Shown here in pieces: positions 46,567-58,624 of a stretch of DNA of 64,000 bases; position 1 is the first letter of the stretch, and every line of letters begins with the position of its first letter. The notes under the pieces are model-generated. The model ran no database searches and had not been told where the DNA came from. It saw only the letters and a list, made by a program, of their open reading frames with translations. The position numbers and the translations under genes are program-made. Source of the stretch: Sphingomonas changnyeongensis (lineage in GTDB: Bacteria; Pseudomonadota; Alphaproteobacteria; Sphingomonadales; Sphingomonadaceae); assembly GCF_009913435.1 (NCBI RefSeq), contig NZ_CP047895.1, positions 2,488,501 to 2,552,500 of the forward strand. Direction: 5' to 3'.

Positions 46567-47745
46567 ATGACCCTCTCCCCCGCCGATACCGACCGGCTGC
46601 TGCGCGACGGCGTGGCGGCGATGCAGCGCCATGACGCGCGCGCCGCGCGGCAGGCGTTCGAGACCGTCGCCGCCGCCGTGCCGCCCGGCCAGCCGGGGCC
46701 GTGGCTGCTCGTCGCCCAGGCATGCCGGCTCGACCGCGACGATGCGGCCGAGCTGGCGGCGCTCGACCGGCTGCTTGCCGAACAGCCGCGCCATGTGCGC
46801 GGGCTGATCATGAAGGGCGAGCTATTCGACCGCCAGGGCGATGGCCGCGCCGCGCAGAGCTTCTACCGGCTGGCGCTGAGCGTCGCCGAAACCGGGCCGG
46901 CACCGCCGCCGGGGCTGGCCGCCGATCTGGACCGCGCGCGCCAGGGCGTCGCGCGCGAGGCCGCGCGCTACCGCACCCATCTGGACGAGACGCTGGCGCG
47001 TGCCGGGCTGACGCCCGGTCACATGAGCGGCCGGGTACGCCAGGCGCTGGCGCTCGCCAATGGCGAGGCGCGGCTGTTCCTGCAGGAACCGACCAGCTTT
47101 TATTTCCCCGGCCTGCCGCAGATCCAGTTCTACGACCCGGCGGATTTCGACTGGGCGGCGGAGATCGAGGCACGGACCGAGGCCATCGCCGCCGAGCTTC
47201 ATGCGGTGCTCGCCACGCGCGGCGGCTTTGAGCCTTATGTGGCCAACGATCCCAACCGGCCGGCCAAGACCCACCGGCTGGTCGACAATCCCGACTGGGG
47301 GGCGTTCCACCTGCTGCGCGCCGGCCCGGTGCCGGGCAATGCGGAGCAATGCCCCGAAACGCTCGCCGCGCTGGCGCTGGCACCCCAGCCGGTGATCGCC
47401 GGCCGCTCGCCCATGGCGCTGTTTTCATTGCTCCGGCCCGGCACGCACATTTTTGCCCATAACGGCATGCTCAACACCCGGCTGATCTGCCATCTGCCGC
47501 TGATCGTGCCGCCGGGCTGCCGGTTGCGCGTGGGCAATGAAACCCGCGCCTGGGAACGCGGGCAGCTGCTGATCTTCGACGATTCGATCGAACATGAGGC
47601 GTGGAACGACAGCGCGGACACGCGCGTGATCCTGCTGTTTGAAATCTGGCGACCGGAAATCTCGGCCGACGAGCGCGCCGCGCTGACCATCCTGTTCGAG
47701 GCGATCGACGCCTATCGCGGCGCACCGCTGGACATGGACGGCTAA
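46567..47745 (+). CDS. aspartyl/asparaginyl beta-hydroxylase domain protein with TPR-like N-terminus
   Basis: 392 residues. Two parts: an N-terminal TPR-like helical region (AARQAFETVAAAV, LDRLLAEQPRHVRGLIMKGELFDRQGD) and a C-terminal AspH-type Fe(II)/2-oxoglutarate dioxygenase fold. Iron-ligand histidines are likely in NTRLICHLPLIVP and DSIEHEAWND; FLQEPTSFYFPGLPQIQFYDPADFDW and WRPEISADERAAL are also family-like. No signal peptide. Substrate unknown; co-transcription with the Sel1/SPOR gene is suggested by the 6-base spacing. Confidence 0.85.
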   Translation: MTLSPADTDRLLRDGVAAMQRHDARAARQAFETVAAAVPPGQPGPWLLVAQACRLDRDDAAELAALDRLLAEQPRHVRGLIMKGELFDRQGDGRAAQSFYRLALSVAETGPAPPPGLAADLDRARQGVAREAARYRTHLDETLARAGLTPGHMSGRVRQALALANGEARLFLQEPTSFYFPGLPQIQFYDPADFDWAAEIEARTEAIAAELHAVLATRGGFEPYVANDPNRPAKTHRLVDNPDWGAFHLLRAGPVPGNAEQCPETLAALALAPQPVIAGRSPMALFSLLRPGTHIFAHNGMLNTRLICHLPLIVPPGCRLRVGNETRAWERGQLLIFDDSIEHEAWNDSADTRVILLFEIWRPEISADERAALTILFEAIDAYRGAPLDMDG

Positions 47746-47780
47746 GGAGACGACTAAGGGGACGGCTGGCGCGCGCGCCC

Positions 47781-48677
47781 TCAGGCAACCCAGTCGGCGC
47801 GCGGGATGCCGAGCGCGTGAAGGATCGCCGTCAGGTCGCCATGCCGGACCCCGGCATCGGCGGCGGCATGGGCAACCGGCTTGGCGCGATAGGCAAAGCC
47901 GAGCCCGGCCTGCTGAAGCATCGGAATGTCGTTCGCCCCGTCGCCGACCGCCACCGCCTGTGCGGGCGTGATGCCGAGCGCTGCCGCCTCGGCCAGCAGC
48001 CGCTCGCGCTTGGCTTCGGCACCCAGCACCGGCGGCACGACCCGCCCGGTCAGCCGCCCGTCCGCCAGTTCGAGCGTGTTGGCAAAGGCGGCGTGAAAGC
48101 CGATCTCGCGCGCCACCCGCGCGGCGAAATGGGTGAAGCCGCCCGACACCAGCACGCAGCGCACACCGCGCGCGGCGAGCGTCGCGACCAAGGCGCGCGC
48201 ACCCGGCATCAGCCGCACCCGCTCGTCATGGCAGCGGGCGAGCACCGCCTCATCCAGCCCGGCGAGCAGCGCGACCCGCGCCGCCAGCGCGGCGGCGAAA
48301 TCCAGCTCGCCGCGCATCGCCCGTTCGGTCACCGCCGCGACCTCGGCCTTGACCCCTGCATAATCGGCCAGCTCGTCGATGCATTCAACGGTGATCATCG
48401 TCGAATCCATGTCCGCGACGAACAGCCGGGGCAGCGTGCGCGGCCAGGGCTGGACCAGAATGTCGCAGCCAGACAGGCCCTGCCCGTCGGCGCATGCCGC
48501 CTCGAGCGCGGCGCGCGCCGCGCCCCGGTCGCCGGCAAACACCAGATCGACCGCGCCGTCGCGCACATGCGTCGCGGTGACCGGCATGGCCGCCGCCGCC
48601 AGCACGGCGCGGGCTGTCGCGACTTGATCTTCAGCCGCGTCCGGCGTTGGAAGGAGCGTGACGACGGAAAATGACAT
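47781..48677 (-). CDS. serB: phosphoserine phosphatase
   Basis: 298-residue HAD-family phosphatase removing phosphate from O-phosphoserine, the last step of serine synthesis. HAD motif I is [10 protein letters not shown], motif [12 protein letters not shown], and motif [13 protein letters not shown]; an N-terminal ACT-like part ([17 protein letters not shown]) precedes. The start MSFSVV at 48677 is preferred; frame to 48767 is antisense to miaA. Its ATG overlaps the divergent miaA start within CATG, so the two 5' ends overlap. Confidence 0.94.
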   Translation of the reverse strand: MSFSVVTLLPTPDAAEDQVATARAVLAAAAMPVTATHVRDGAVDLVFAGDRGAARAALEAACADGQGLSGCDILVQPWPRTLPRLFVADMDSTMITVECIDELADYAGVKAEVAAVTERAMRGELDFAAALAARVALLAGLDEAVLARCHDERVRLMPGARALVATLAARGVRCVLVSGGFTHFAARVAREIGFHAAFANTLELADGRLTGRVVPPVLGAEAKRERLLAEAAALGITPAQAVAVGDGANDIPMLQQAGLGFAYRAKPVAHAAADAGVRHGDLTAILHALGIPRADWVA

Positions 48678-49617
48678 GACGGCGATGGTCATTGCAGGCC
48701 CGACCGCCAGCGGCAAGAGCGCGCTTGCGCTCGCGCTCGCCCGGCTTGGTCCGGTCACGATCATCAACGCCGATTCCGCCCAGGTCTATGCCGATCTGCG
48801 CGTGCTGAGCGCCCGGCCCGACGATGCCGACATGGCCGCCGCGCCGCACCGGCTGTTCGGCCATGTCGACGGCGCGACCGCCTGTTCGGCGGCTGCCTGG
48901 GCGGCGGACGCGCGCGCCGAAATCGCCGCCGCGCATGCCGCCGGGCGGCTGCCGGTGCTGGTCGGCGGCACCGGGCTTTATCTGCGCACGCTGATCGACG
49001 GCATTGCGCCGGTGCCGGACATCGATCCCGATGTGCGCGCGGCGGTGCGCGCGCTGCCGGTTGCCGATGCCCATGCCGCCCTCGCCCGCGAGGATCCGGC
49101 GGCGGCGGCGCGGCTCAACCCCGCCGACACCGCGCGCATCGCCCGCGCGCTCGAGGTGATCCGCGCGACCGGCCGGCCGCTTGCCGCCTGGCAGGCCGAA
49201 CGGGTGGGCGGCATCGGCCACCGGCTAGCGCTGAGCGCGGCGATCCTGATGCCGCCGCGCGACTGGCTCTATCGGCGCTGCGACACCCGCTTTGCCGCGA
49301 TGCTGGACGGCGGCGCGCGGGACGAGGTTGCCCGGCTGGTCGCGCGCGGGCTTGATCCCGCACTGCCGGTGATGCGCGCGATCGGCGTGCCGGAAATCGC
49401 CGCGCTGCTTGCCGGCACGCTGACGCGCGACGACGCCATCGCGGCGGGCAGCCTTGCCACCCGCCGCTATGCCAAGCGCCAATACACCTGGTTCCGCCAC
49501 CAGCCGCCGCCGGGCTGGCGGCGGATCGAACAGCCGCTCGATGCTGCTGGGATCGAGGCGGAAGCAATAAAGTTATACGAAACATCGTTGACGCGACCGA
49601 ATATTGCGGGTAGCTGA
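48676..49617 (+). CDS. miaA: tRNA dimethylallyltransferase
   Basis: 313 residues. Adds a dimethylallyl group to A37 of tRNAs reading UNN codons. P-loop [12 protein letters not shown] near the N-terminus, [32 protein letters not shown] and the C-terminal [12 protein letters not shown] are family hallmarks. Start choices: ATG 48676 ([15 protein letters not shown]) is family-like; GTG 48658 has AGGAG only one base away; ATG 48685 is also possible. Divergent and overlapping with serB; ilvB follows 39 bases later. Confidence 0.93.
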   Translation: MTAMVIAGPTASGKSALALALARLGPVTIINADSAQVYADLRVLSARPDDADMAAAPHRLFGHVDGATACSAAAWAADARAEIAAAHAAGRLPVLVGGTGLYLRTLIDGIAPVPDIDPDVRAAVRALPVADAHAALAREDPAAAARLNPADTARIARALEVIRATGRPLAAWQAERVGGIGHRLALSAAILMPPRDWLYRRCDTRFAAMLDGGARDEVARLVARGLDPALPVMRAIGVPEIAALLAGTLTRDDAIAAGSLATRRYAKRQYTWFRHQPPPGWRRIEQPLDAAGIEAEAIKLYETSLTRPNIAGS

Positions 49618-49656
49618 CCGCTCCCCGCACTGTTCGAGAAGCAAAGGACCGATGAC

Positions 49657-51404
49657 ATGACCCGCGAGCGTTCCGGCGCAGACATATTGGTCGAAGCGCT
49701 GACCGATCTCGGGGTCGAGGTCGTGTTCGGCTATCCGGGCGGCGCGGTGCTCCCGATTTACGACGCGCTGTTCCGGCAGAAGCGCATCCGCCACATTCTG
49801 GTGCGCCACGAACAGGCCGCCACCCATGCCGCCGAGGGCTATGCCCGCGCCACCGGCAAGCCGGGGGTCGTGCTCGTCACCTCCGGCCCCGGGGCGACCA
49901 ATGCGGTCACCGGCATCACCGATGCGCTGATGGACTCGATCCCGATGGTGGTCATCACCGGCCAGGTGCCCACCAGCCTCATTGGCACCGATGCGTTTCA
50001 GGAGGCCGATACCGTCGGCATCACCCGCCACTGCACCAAGCATAATTATCTGGTCAGCCACCCGTCGCGGCTGGGCGCCATCGTGCATGAGGCGTTCCAC
50101 ATCGCGACCTCGGGCCGCCCGGGGCCGGTGGTGATCGACATCCCCAAGGACGTGCAGGTCGCAACCGCCACCTACACCCGCCCCGGCCCCATCCAGCACA
50201 AGACCTATCGCCCGCAGGTCAAGGCCGAGCCGACGAAGATCGAGGCGGCGATCGAGATGCTGGCGTCGGCGAAGCGGCCGATCCTCTACACCGGCGGCGG
50301 CATCATCAACTCGGGGCCGGGCGCCAGCCAGCTGCTGCGCGAACTGGCGCGCATCACCGGCGCGCCCGTCACCTCGACGCTGATGGGGCTGGGCGCCTAT
50401 CCGGCCAGCGATCCGCAGTTCCTCGGCATGCTGGGCATGCACGGCACCTATGAAGCCAATATGGCGATGAACCGGGCCGATGTGATGGTCTGCCTCGGCG
50501 CGCGCTTCGACGACCGGGTGACCGGCCGGCTTGACGCGTTCAGCCCGCACTCGCTGAAGATCCATGTCGATATCGACCGGTCGTCGATCAACAAGACGGT
50601 CAGGGTCGATCTGGGCATCGTCGCCGATGTCGGCCGCGCGCTTGAGGACATGGTCAGAGTGTGGAAGGCGCGGCAGCATCCCCGCCCCGATCTGGCCGCC
50701 TGGTGGGCCGAGATCGAGGGCTGGCGCGCGCGCCAGTGCCTGGGCTTTCGCGAGGACGGGCCGGAAATCATGCCGCAGCGCGCGATCCGGGCGCTGTGGG
50801 ACGCGACGCGCCACAAGGCCCCGATCGTGTCGACCGAGGTTGGCCAGCACCAGATGTGGGCGGCCCAGCATTTCGGGTTCGACGCGCCCAACAAATGGCT
50901 GACCTCGGGGGGCTTGGCACGATGGGCTATGGGCTGCCCGCCGCGATCGGCGCGCAGATCGGCCATCCGGGCGCGCTCGTCATCGACATTGCCGGCGAGG
51001 CGTCGATCCAGATGAACATCCAGGAACTGGCCACCGCCACCCAATACCGGCTGCCGGTCAAGGTGTTCATCCTCAACAATGAATATATGGGCATGGTGCG
51101 CCAGTGGCAGGACCTGACCTATGGCGGCCGCCATGCCGAAAGCTATTCGGATTCGCTGCCCGATTTCGTCAGACTGGCCGAAGCCTATGGCTGGAAGGGC
51201 ATCCGCATCGAACGGCGCGACGAGCTGGAGGACGGGATTGCCGACATGCTGGCCCATGACGGACCGGTGATGGTCGATTGCCGGGTGGCAAAGCTCGCCA
51301 ACTGCTTCCCGATGATCCCCTCGGGCGCCGCCCATACCGACATGCTGCTCGACCAGGCCGAAGTGTCCGGCGAGATGGACGACGAAGCCAAGGCCCTGGT
51401 GTAA
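49657..51404 (+). CDS. ilvB: acetolactate synthase large subunit (frameshifted)
   Basis: About 582 residues when repaired. ThDP-dependent catalytic subunit forming acetolactate or acetohydroxybutyrate, the first common step of branched-chain amino acid synthesis. FGYPGGAVLPIYDALF, RHEQAATHAAEGYARATGKPGV and MGMLGMHGTYEANMAM match; the ThDP-Mg site reads DIAGEASIQMN (GE variant of GD). The frame breaks at the G-run 50907-50912; one extra G joins WLTSGG to LGTMGYGLPAAIG. First of ilvB-ilvH-ilvC. Confidence 0.96.
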
Positions 51405-51408
51405 GACG

Positions 51409-53017
<1,609 letters not shown>

Positions 53018-53062
53018 CGCGGGCGCGGGGCTTGAACCGCGCCGCCGTCCCCCCGACATGCC

Positions 53063-53094
53063 GGGTCGCCCGCACAGCCATGCGCGGGCGACCC
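53063..53094 (+). terminator. hairpin downstream of ilvC
   Basis: 11-bp perfect stem GGGTCGCCCGC/GCGGGCGACCC (53063-53073 and 53084-53094) with a 10-base loop, about 45 bases after ilvC and just before the yceI ribosome-binding site. There is no T-run, so it may attenuate, protect mRNA or end the ilv transcript by another mechanism. Confidence 0.45.
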
Positions 53095-53120
53095 ACAAGC
53101 CTGATCCGGGAGGACCACCG

Positions 53121-53774
53121 ATGACGCGCCTTGCCCCTGCCGCCGCCATGCTGCTTGCCCTGCCCGTGCTGGGCGGATCCTTCGCGACCGGCCTGACCGC
53201 CATCGCCCAGACCGCACCCGCCACCCCCGGCGCGGTCGATCCGTCGCGCGTCGCACCTGGCCGCTACGCCACCGATCCGGCGCACACGCTGATCGGCTAT
53301 TCGGTCAACCATTTCGGTTTCAACGATTATTTCGGGATTTTCGGCAACGCGACCGGTACGCTCGACATCGATCCGGCGCGCCCTGAACAGGCCAAGGTCG
53401 CGATCGACGTGCCGCTGACCGGGCTGGTCAATGCCAGCGCCAAGCTGACCGAGCACATGTTGAGCGCCGATTTCTTCGACGCCGCCCGCCATCCGGGCGC
53501 ACGGTTCGTCTCGACCCGCATCAGTGTCGATCCCGCCGACCGCACCAGGGCGCGGATCGAGGGCGAACTGACCATCCGCGGCGTCACCCGCCCGGTCACG
53601 CTCGCGGCGCGCTTCACCGGCGCGGGCGTCAACCCGATGTCGCGCAAGGCGACGATCGGCTTTCAGGCCGAGGCGACGATCAAACGTTCCGATTTCGGCA
53701 TGACCTATGCGCTCGGCCCAGTCAGCGACGCGGTGACGCTCGACATCAGCGTCGCGTTCGAAAAGCAGGGCTGA
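53121..53774 (+). CDS. YceI family periplasmic protein
   Basis: 217 residues. Signal peptide MTRLAPAAAMLLALPVLGGSFATGLTAIAQ. The mature beta-barrel lipocalin-like YceI domain (RYATDPAHTLIGYSVNHFGFNDYFGIFGNATGTLDID ... FDAARHPGARFVSTRI ... GELTIRGVTRPVTLAA) binds polyprenoid or fatty ligands in the family. The start at 53121 has GGGAGGACC. Composite repeat copy 4 follows its stop. Role in isoprenoid or lipid binding is family-based only. Confidence 0.93.
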   Translation: MTRLAPAAAMLLALPVLGGSFATGLTAIAQTAPATPGAVDPSRVAPGRYATDPAHTLIGYSVNHFGFNDYFGIFGNATGTLDIDPARPEQAKVAIDVPLTGLVNASAKLTEHMLSADFFDAARHPGARFVSTRISVDPADRTRARIEGELTIRGVTRPVTLAARFTGAGVNPMSRKATIGFQAEATIKRSDFGMTYALGPVSDAVTLDISVAFEKQG

Positions 53775-53789
53775 ACGGGGGAGCATCGG

Positions 53790-54020
53790 GCGTTGCCTGT
53801 TGCGCGCCTCCCGGCGCGGGGGCGGCACCGGCCCGCTCCCGGTTGTTTGTGCCGCGCCTCGCGGCGCGGGGGCGGCACCGGCCCGCTCCCCCACCCGGCC
53901 TCCCATAGCGTAACCTGCCGTGGGGAGGCCGGGTGGGGGAGCGGGCCGGTGCCGTTCTTCCCAATCAACAAACTCCCGGTGCCGTTCTTCCCAATCAACA
54001 AACTCCGCGTTCTTCCCGGC
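53790..54020. repeat. composite palindromic intergenic element, copy 4
   Basis: Inverted repeat with left arm 53875-53905 and right arm ending 53952; one extra G near the loop leaves a short internal mismatch. Loop type B (TAGCGTAACCTGCC reversed). Two hairpin units left (TTGCGCGCC/GGCGCG and GCCGCGCC/GGCGCGG) and two near-identical 30-base direct units right (CGGTGCCGTTCTTCCCAATC, then AACAAACTC). It occupies most of the gap between the convergent yceI and BLUF genes. Confidence 0.95.
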
Positions 54021-54030
54021 AAAAAAACCA

Positions 54031-54414
54031 TCAGATCGCCGCGTAGCTGGTGAACAGCGCGCGCACGGTGGCCGACGCGCTGCCGGTCATCTTCTCGGCC
54101 AGCGCCGCCAGGTCGCCGCCCTCGGCGATTTCGCGATAGGCCATGTCCCAGTCGCCGAAATCGCGGCTCTCGATCTCGCGCTCGCCCAGCCGGACCATCG
54201 CGAAATGGCGGGGATCGGCGGCGATGCGCTGATAGGTGGCACGCACCGCTTCCGCCTCGCCCTCGATCACCTGCAGAAACCGGCGGCCGTTGAACAGCAG
54301 CAGCCCGGTCAGCCCGGCGCGCGGATTGTTGCGGCGCGATGCCGCCAGGATCCGCTCGACCAGATCGGGTTCGACCGGCTGGCGGGCGGTGCTGATATAG
54401 CTGAGCTGGATCAT
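54031..54414 (-). CDS. BLUF-domain blue-light photoreceptor
   Basis: 127 residues, a single BLUF domain with a short C-terminal helical part and no fused output domain. The flavin-photocycle Tyr is in LSYISTA, and NPRAGLTGLLLFNGRRFLQVIEGE contains the conserved Asn/Gln region. Such short BLUF proteins act through protein partners. The start at 54414 gives the family-like MIQLSYIST; the frame to 54447 adds MFHPLRPVTPA. Ends 77 bases or so from the leu leader promoter region on the opposite strand. Confidence 0.92.
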   Translation of the reverse strand: MIQLSYISTARQPVEPDLVERILAASRRNNPRAGLTGLLLFNGRRFLQVIEGEAEAVRATYQRIAADPRHFAMVRLGEREIESRDFGDWDMAYREIAEGGDLAALAEKMTGSASATVRALFTSYAAI

Positions 54415-54477
54415 CGCTGGTGTTACCGGTCGGAGAGGATGGAACAAGACAGGCCGGACGGGGGCCGTGCCGGGGGT

Positions 54478-54506
54478 TTGCGCGGCCGCACTTTCCCTTC
54501 TATAGC
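54478..54506 (+). promoter_or_regulatory. predicted promoter of the leu leader
   Basis: TTGCGC at 54478-54483, 17-base spacer, TATAGC at 54501-54506. Initiation about seven bases downstream would fall at the leader ATG (54513), giving a leaderless mRNA. Leaderless leader peptides are known in alphaproteobacteria (for example the trp leader of Sinorhizobium). Motif match only. Confidence 0.5.
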
Positions 54507-54512
54507 ATAGGA

Positions 54513-54554
54513 ATGATCCGCGCCGGCCTTCTGCTGCGACTTACGCGCCCTTAG
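54513..54554 (+). CDS. leuL: leucine leader peptide (13 residues)
   Basis: [13 protein letters not shown], with four Leu codons in five successive positions (CTT CTG CTG, CGA, CTT) and a stop TAG at 54552-54554. This is the pattern of an attenuation leader: ribosomes stall at Leu codons when charged tRNA-Leu is scarce. The ATG sits at the predicted transcription start, with at most a weak AGGA next to it. It lies 83 bases before leuA on the same strand, and its 3' half is inside the first of two competing hairpins. Confidence 0.75.
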   Translation: MIRAGLLLRLTRP

Positions 54555-54597
54555 GCGCGCCCTTCGTCGCGGCATCCGCCGCCCTCGCGCCTAAGGG
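54544..54597 (+). promoter_or_regulatory. leu attenuator hairpins upstream of leuA
   Basis: Two mutually exclusive stems share bases 54548-54559: a local hairpin CGCGCC/GGCGCG (54544-54549 with 54554-54559, loop CTTA) and a 12-bp long-range pairing CCCTTAGGCGCG (54548-54559) with CGCGCCTAAGGG (54586-54597). The latter encloses another hairpin GCGGC-ATCC-GCCGC (54569-54582). No T-run follows, so the termination mechanism is not obvious. The leader stop codon lies in the shared segment, which fits ribosome-position sensing. Confidence 0.65.
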
Positions 54598-54637
54598 ACA
54601 GTTCCCCGCCCCTCCCCGCCCGAGAGCGAGACCGACC

Positions 54638-56328
54638 ATGCTGCGCGACCCGTCCGTCAAATACCGTCCCTTCCCCGCCATCGACCTGCCCGACCGGACA
54701 TGGCCGGGCCGCACCATCACACAGGCCCCCGCTGGCTGTCGACCGACATGCGCGACGGCAATCAGGCGCTTGCCGACCCGATGGACGCGGAGAAGAAAAC
54801 CCGCTTTTTCGACCTGCTGGTGCGGATCGGGCTGAAGGAGATCGAGGTCGGCTTCCCCTCGGCCGGGGCGACCGAGTTTGATTTCATCGCCGATCTCGTC
54901 CGCTCGGGCCGGGTGCCCGAGGATGTGACCGTGCAGGTGCTCACCCAGTCGCGGCGCGACCTGATCACGCGCAGCTTCGATGCGCTGGAGGGCGCTCATC
55001 GCGCCATCGTCCATCTCTACAACGCCGTGTCGCCGGCCTGGCGGCAGATCGTGTTCGGGCTCGACCGGGCGGGGGTGAAGGCGATCGCCGTCGAAGGCGC
55101 GTCGATCCTGCGCGACGAAGCCGGCAGGCGCCCCGGCACCGACTGGCGGTTCGAATACAGCCCGGAAACCTTCTCGACCGCCGAACTCGATTTCTCGCTC
55201 GAGGTGTGCGAGGCGGTGATCGACATTCTCCGTCCGACGCCCGAGGCGCCGCTGATCCTCAACCTGCCGGCAACGGTCGAGGCGGCAGGCCCCAATGTCT
55301 ATGCCGATCAGGTCGAATGGTTCTGCCGCCATGTCAGCCGGCGCGACAGCGTCGTCATCAGCGTCCATCCGCACAATGACCGGGGCACCGGCGTTGCCGC
55401 CGCCGAACTGGCGCTGATGGCGGGGGCCGACCGGGTCGAGGGCTGCCTGTTCGGCAATGGCGAGCGCACGGGCAATGTCGATCTGGTCACGCTGGCGCTC
55501 AACCTGTACACCCAGGGCATTGATCCGGGGCTGGATTTTTCGAACATCGACGAGGTGATCCGCACGGTTGAATATTGCAACCGCCTGCCCGTGCATCCGC
55601 GCCATCCCTATGCCGGCGATCTGGTGTTCACCGCCTTTTCGGGCAGCCATCAGGATGCGATCAAAAAGGGGTTCGCGGCCCAGGCGGCGCGCAACGACCA
55701 GCTGTGGAACGTGCCCTATCTGCCGATCGACCCGGCCGATCTCGGCCGCTCCTATGAAGCGGTGATCCGCGTCAACTCCCAGTCGGGCAAGGGCGGCGTC
55801 GCCTGGGTGCTCGAACAGGACAAGGGGCTGAAACTGCCCAAAAGGATGCAGGCCGAGTTCAGCCGCCATGTCCAGGCGATGGCCGACGCGACCAGCCGCG
55901 AGCTTGATGCCGAGGATATCTGGCAGCTGTTCCGCCAGACCTATCTGCTGGACGGCGGCGGGCGGTTCGCGCTGGTCGATTATCAGGAAAGCCCCGAGCG
56001 CAGCGGCGGTGACCGGGGGCAGCGCATCTTCGCCGGCCGGCTGGCCGTGGACGGCGCGGAACGGACGGTGAGCGGCCGGGGCAATGGCCTGATCTCCTCG
56101 GTGCTCGACGCGCTGCGCGGGGCGTGCGGGGTCGATTTCGACGTCGCCGATTATGTCGAACATGCGATCGGCCATGGTGCCGACGCGCAGGCCGCCGCCT
56201 ATGTCGAATGCCGGGCGGCGGACGGGACGAGCTGGTTCGGCATCGGCATCGACGCCGATATCGCCACCGCCAGCGTCCGTGCAGTGCTGAGCGCGGCGAA
56301 CCGCGTGCCCGCCGTCCCCGGCGCATAG
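54638..56328 (+). CDS. leuA: 2-isopropylmalate synthase (frameshifted)
   Basis: About 563 residues when repaired, the long LeuA type. Condenses acetyl-CoA with 2-oxoisovalerate, the first leucine-specific step. HMGL-like barrel: [70 protein letters not shown]-terminal LeuA regulatory domain present. The N-terminus [23 protein letters not shown] is in another frame; one extra C in the run 54726-54730 joins QAPRWLSTD. Preceded by leuL and attenuator hairpins. Confidence 0.96.
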
Positions 56329-56396
56329 CCTGGATTGGGCGGGGCAAAGCCGGCACCGCTTGCGGCCCGGCGCCCCGCCCGCCTAGAGAGACGGCC

Positions 56397-57687
56397 GTGT
56401 CCGATCCCGCCGCCCCCGCTCGCCGCTTGCCATCCGCGATTTCCGGCTGTTCTGGATCGCCCGCTTTTCCGCCGTGCTCGCGACCATGGCGATGGTCGTC
56501 GTCATCGGCTGGCAGGTCTATGACGTCGCGCGCACCGATTACGGGATGACCCCGCGCGAGGCCGCGTTCCAGCTCGGCCTGCTCGGCCTTGTCCAGTTCG
56601 TGCCGCTGGCGCTGCTGACCCCGGTCGCGGGCTGGGTCGCCGACCGGTATGAGCGCCGGCTGGTCGCCCGGATCGCCAACGGCATCGACCTGTCGATCGC
56701 GCTGATGCTGGGCATCGCGACCTCGGCGGACTGGCTCAGCCTGCCGCTGCTGTTCGCGCTGGCCGCGCTGCACGGCGTGGCGCGGGTGTTTGTCGGCCCG
56801 TCAATGGCGGCGATTGCGCCCAACATCGTGCCCCCCGCGCTGCTGCCGCGCGCGATCGCGATGAGCTCGATCGCCTGGCAGAGCGCCTCGGTCGGCGGCC
56901 CGGCGCTGGGCGGGTTTCTCTATGCCGCCGATCCGGCGCTGCCCTATTGGCTGTGCGCGGCCTGTATGGGGATCGCGATGCTGGCGCTGACGCCGATCCG
57001 GCGGGTGGTGCCGCCGCCGATTGCCGGGAGCGCCCATCCGCTGCGCCAGATGGTCGACGGCCTGTCCTATGTGCGCGGGCACCGGTTCCTGCTCGGCGCG
57101 ATCACGCTTGATCTGTTCGCCGTGCTGCTCGGCGGGGCGACAGCCTTGCTGCCCGTCTATGCGCGCGACATCCTGCATGTCGGCCCCGAAGGGCTGGGCC
57201 AGCTGCGCGCCGCCCCGGCGCTGGGCGCGGCGACGGTCGCCCTGTGGTTCGCGGTCAAACCGCTCCACGCCAATGTCGGGATCAAGATGCTGCTCGCCGT
57301 TGCCGGCTTTGGCGGGGCGACCATCGTCTTTGGCCTGTCGCAATCCATGCCCCTGTCGCTCGCCGCGCTGGTCGCGCTTGGCGGGTTCGACATGCTGTCG
57401 GTCTATGTCCGCTCCTCGCTTGTCCAGCTGCACACCCCCGATGCGATGCGCGGGCGCGTGTCGGCGGTATCGGGGCTGGCGATTTCGGCGTCGAACGAGC
57501 TGGGCGAGCTGCAATCGGGCTTTGCCGCCGCCCTGCTCGGCGCGGTCGGCGCGGTGGTGTTCGGCGGCGTCGGCGCGGTGGCGGTCGCTGCGATCTGGTA
57601 TTATCTGTTCCCCGAGATCAAGGGCGCGCGGAGCTTCGCACCGCCCGAACCCCGGCGCGACGACGCGCCCAGCCAGGAGATGCCCGC

Positions 57688-57691
<4 letters not shown>
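56397..57691 (+). CDS. MFS transporter, DHA3/enterobactin-exporter-like (frameshifted)
   Basis: About 431 residues when repaired; twelve hydrophobic segments. The GTG at 56397 follows AGAGAG. The N-terminus MSDPAAP joins [21 protein letters not shown] if one C is added to the run 56413-56417; the rest is continuous from 56474. [15 protein letters not shown] is the cytoplasmic loop motif of the superfamily. Substrate unknown. It overlaps cysK by 4 bp (ATGA) and so is coupled to it; a role in exporting a sulfur compound is speculative. Confidence 0.85.
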
Positions 57692-58608
<917 letters not shown>

Positions 58609-58624
58609 GCGAGGGGTTCGGGGT

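Noticed and set aside
50661..51404. Second acetolactate synthase-like gene overlapping ilvB
   Set aside because: It is the C-terminal half of the same ilvB, in another frame because of one missing G.
53945..54010. Direct repeats resembling a short CRISPR array
   Set aside because: Only two units, no spacers of uniform length, no cas genes; the repeats are part of the composite palindromic element.
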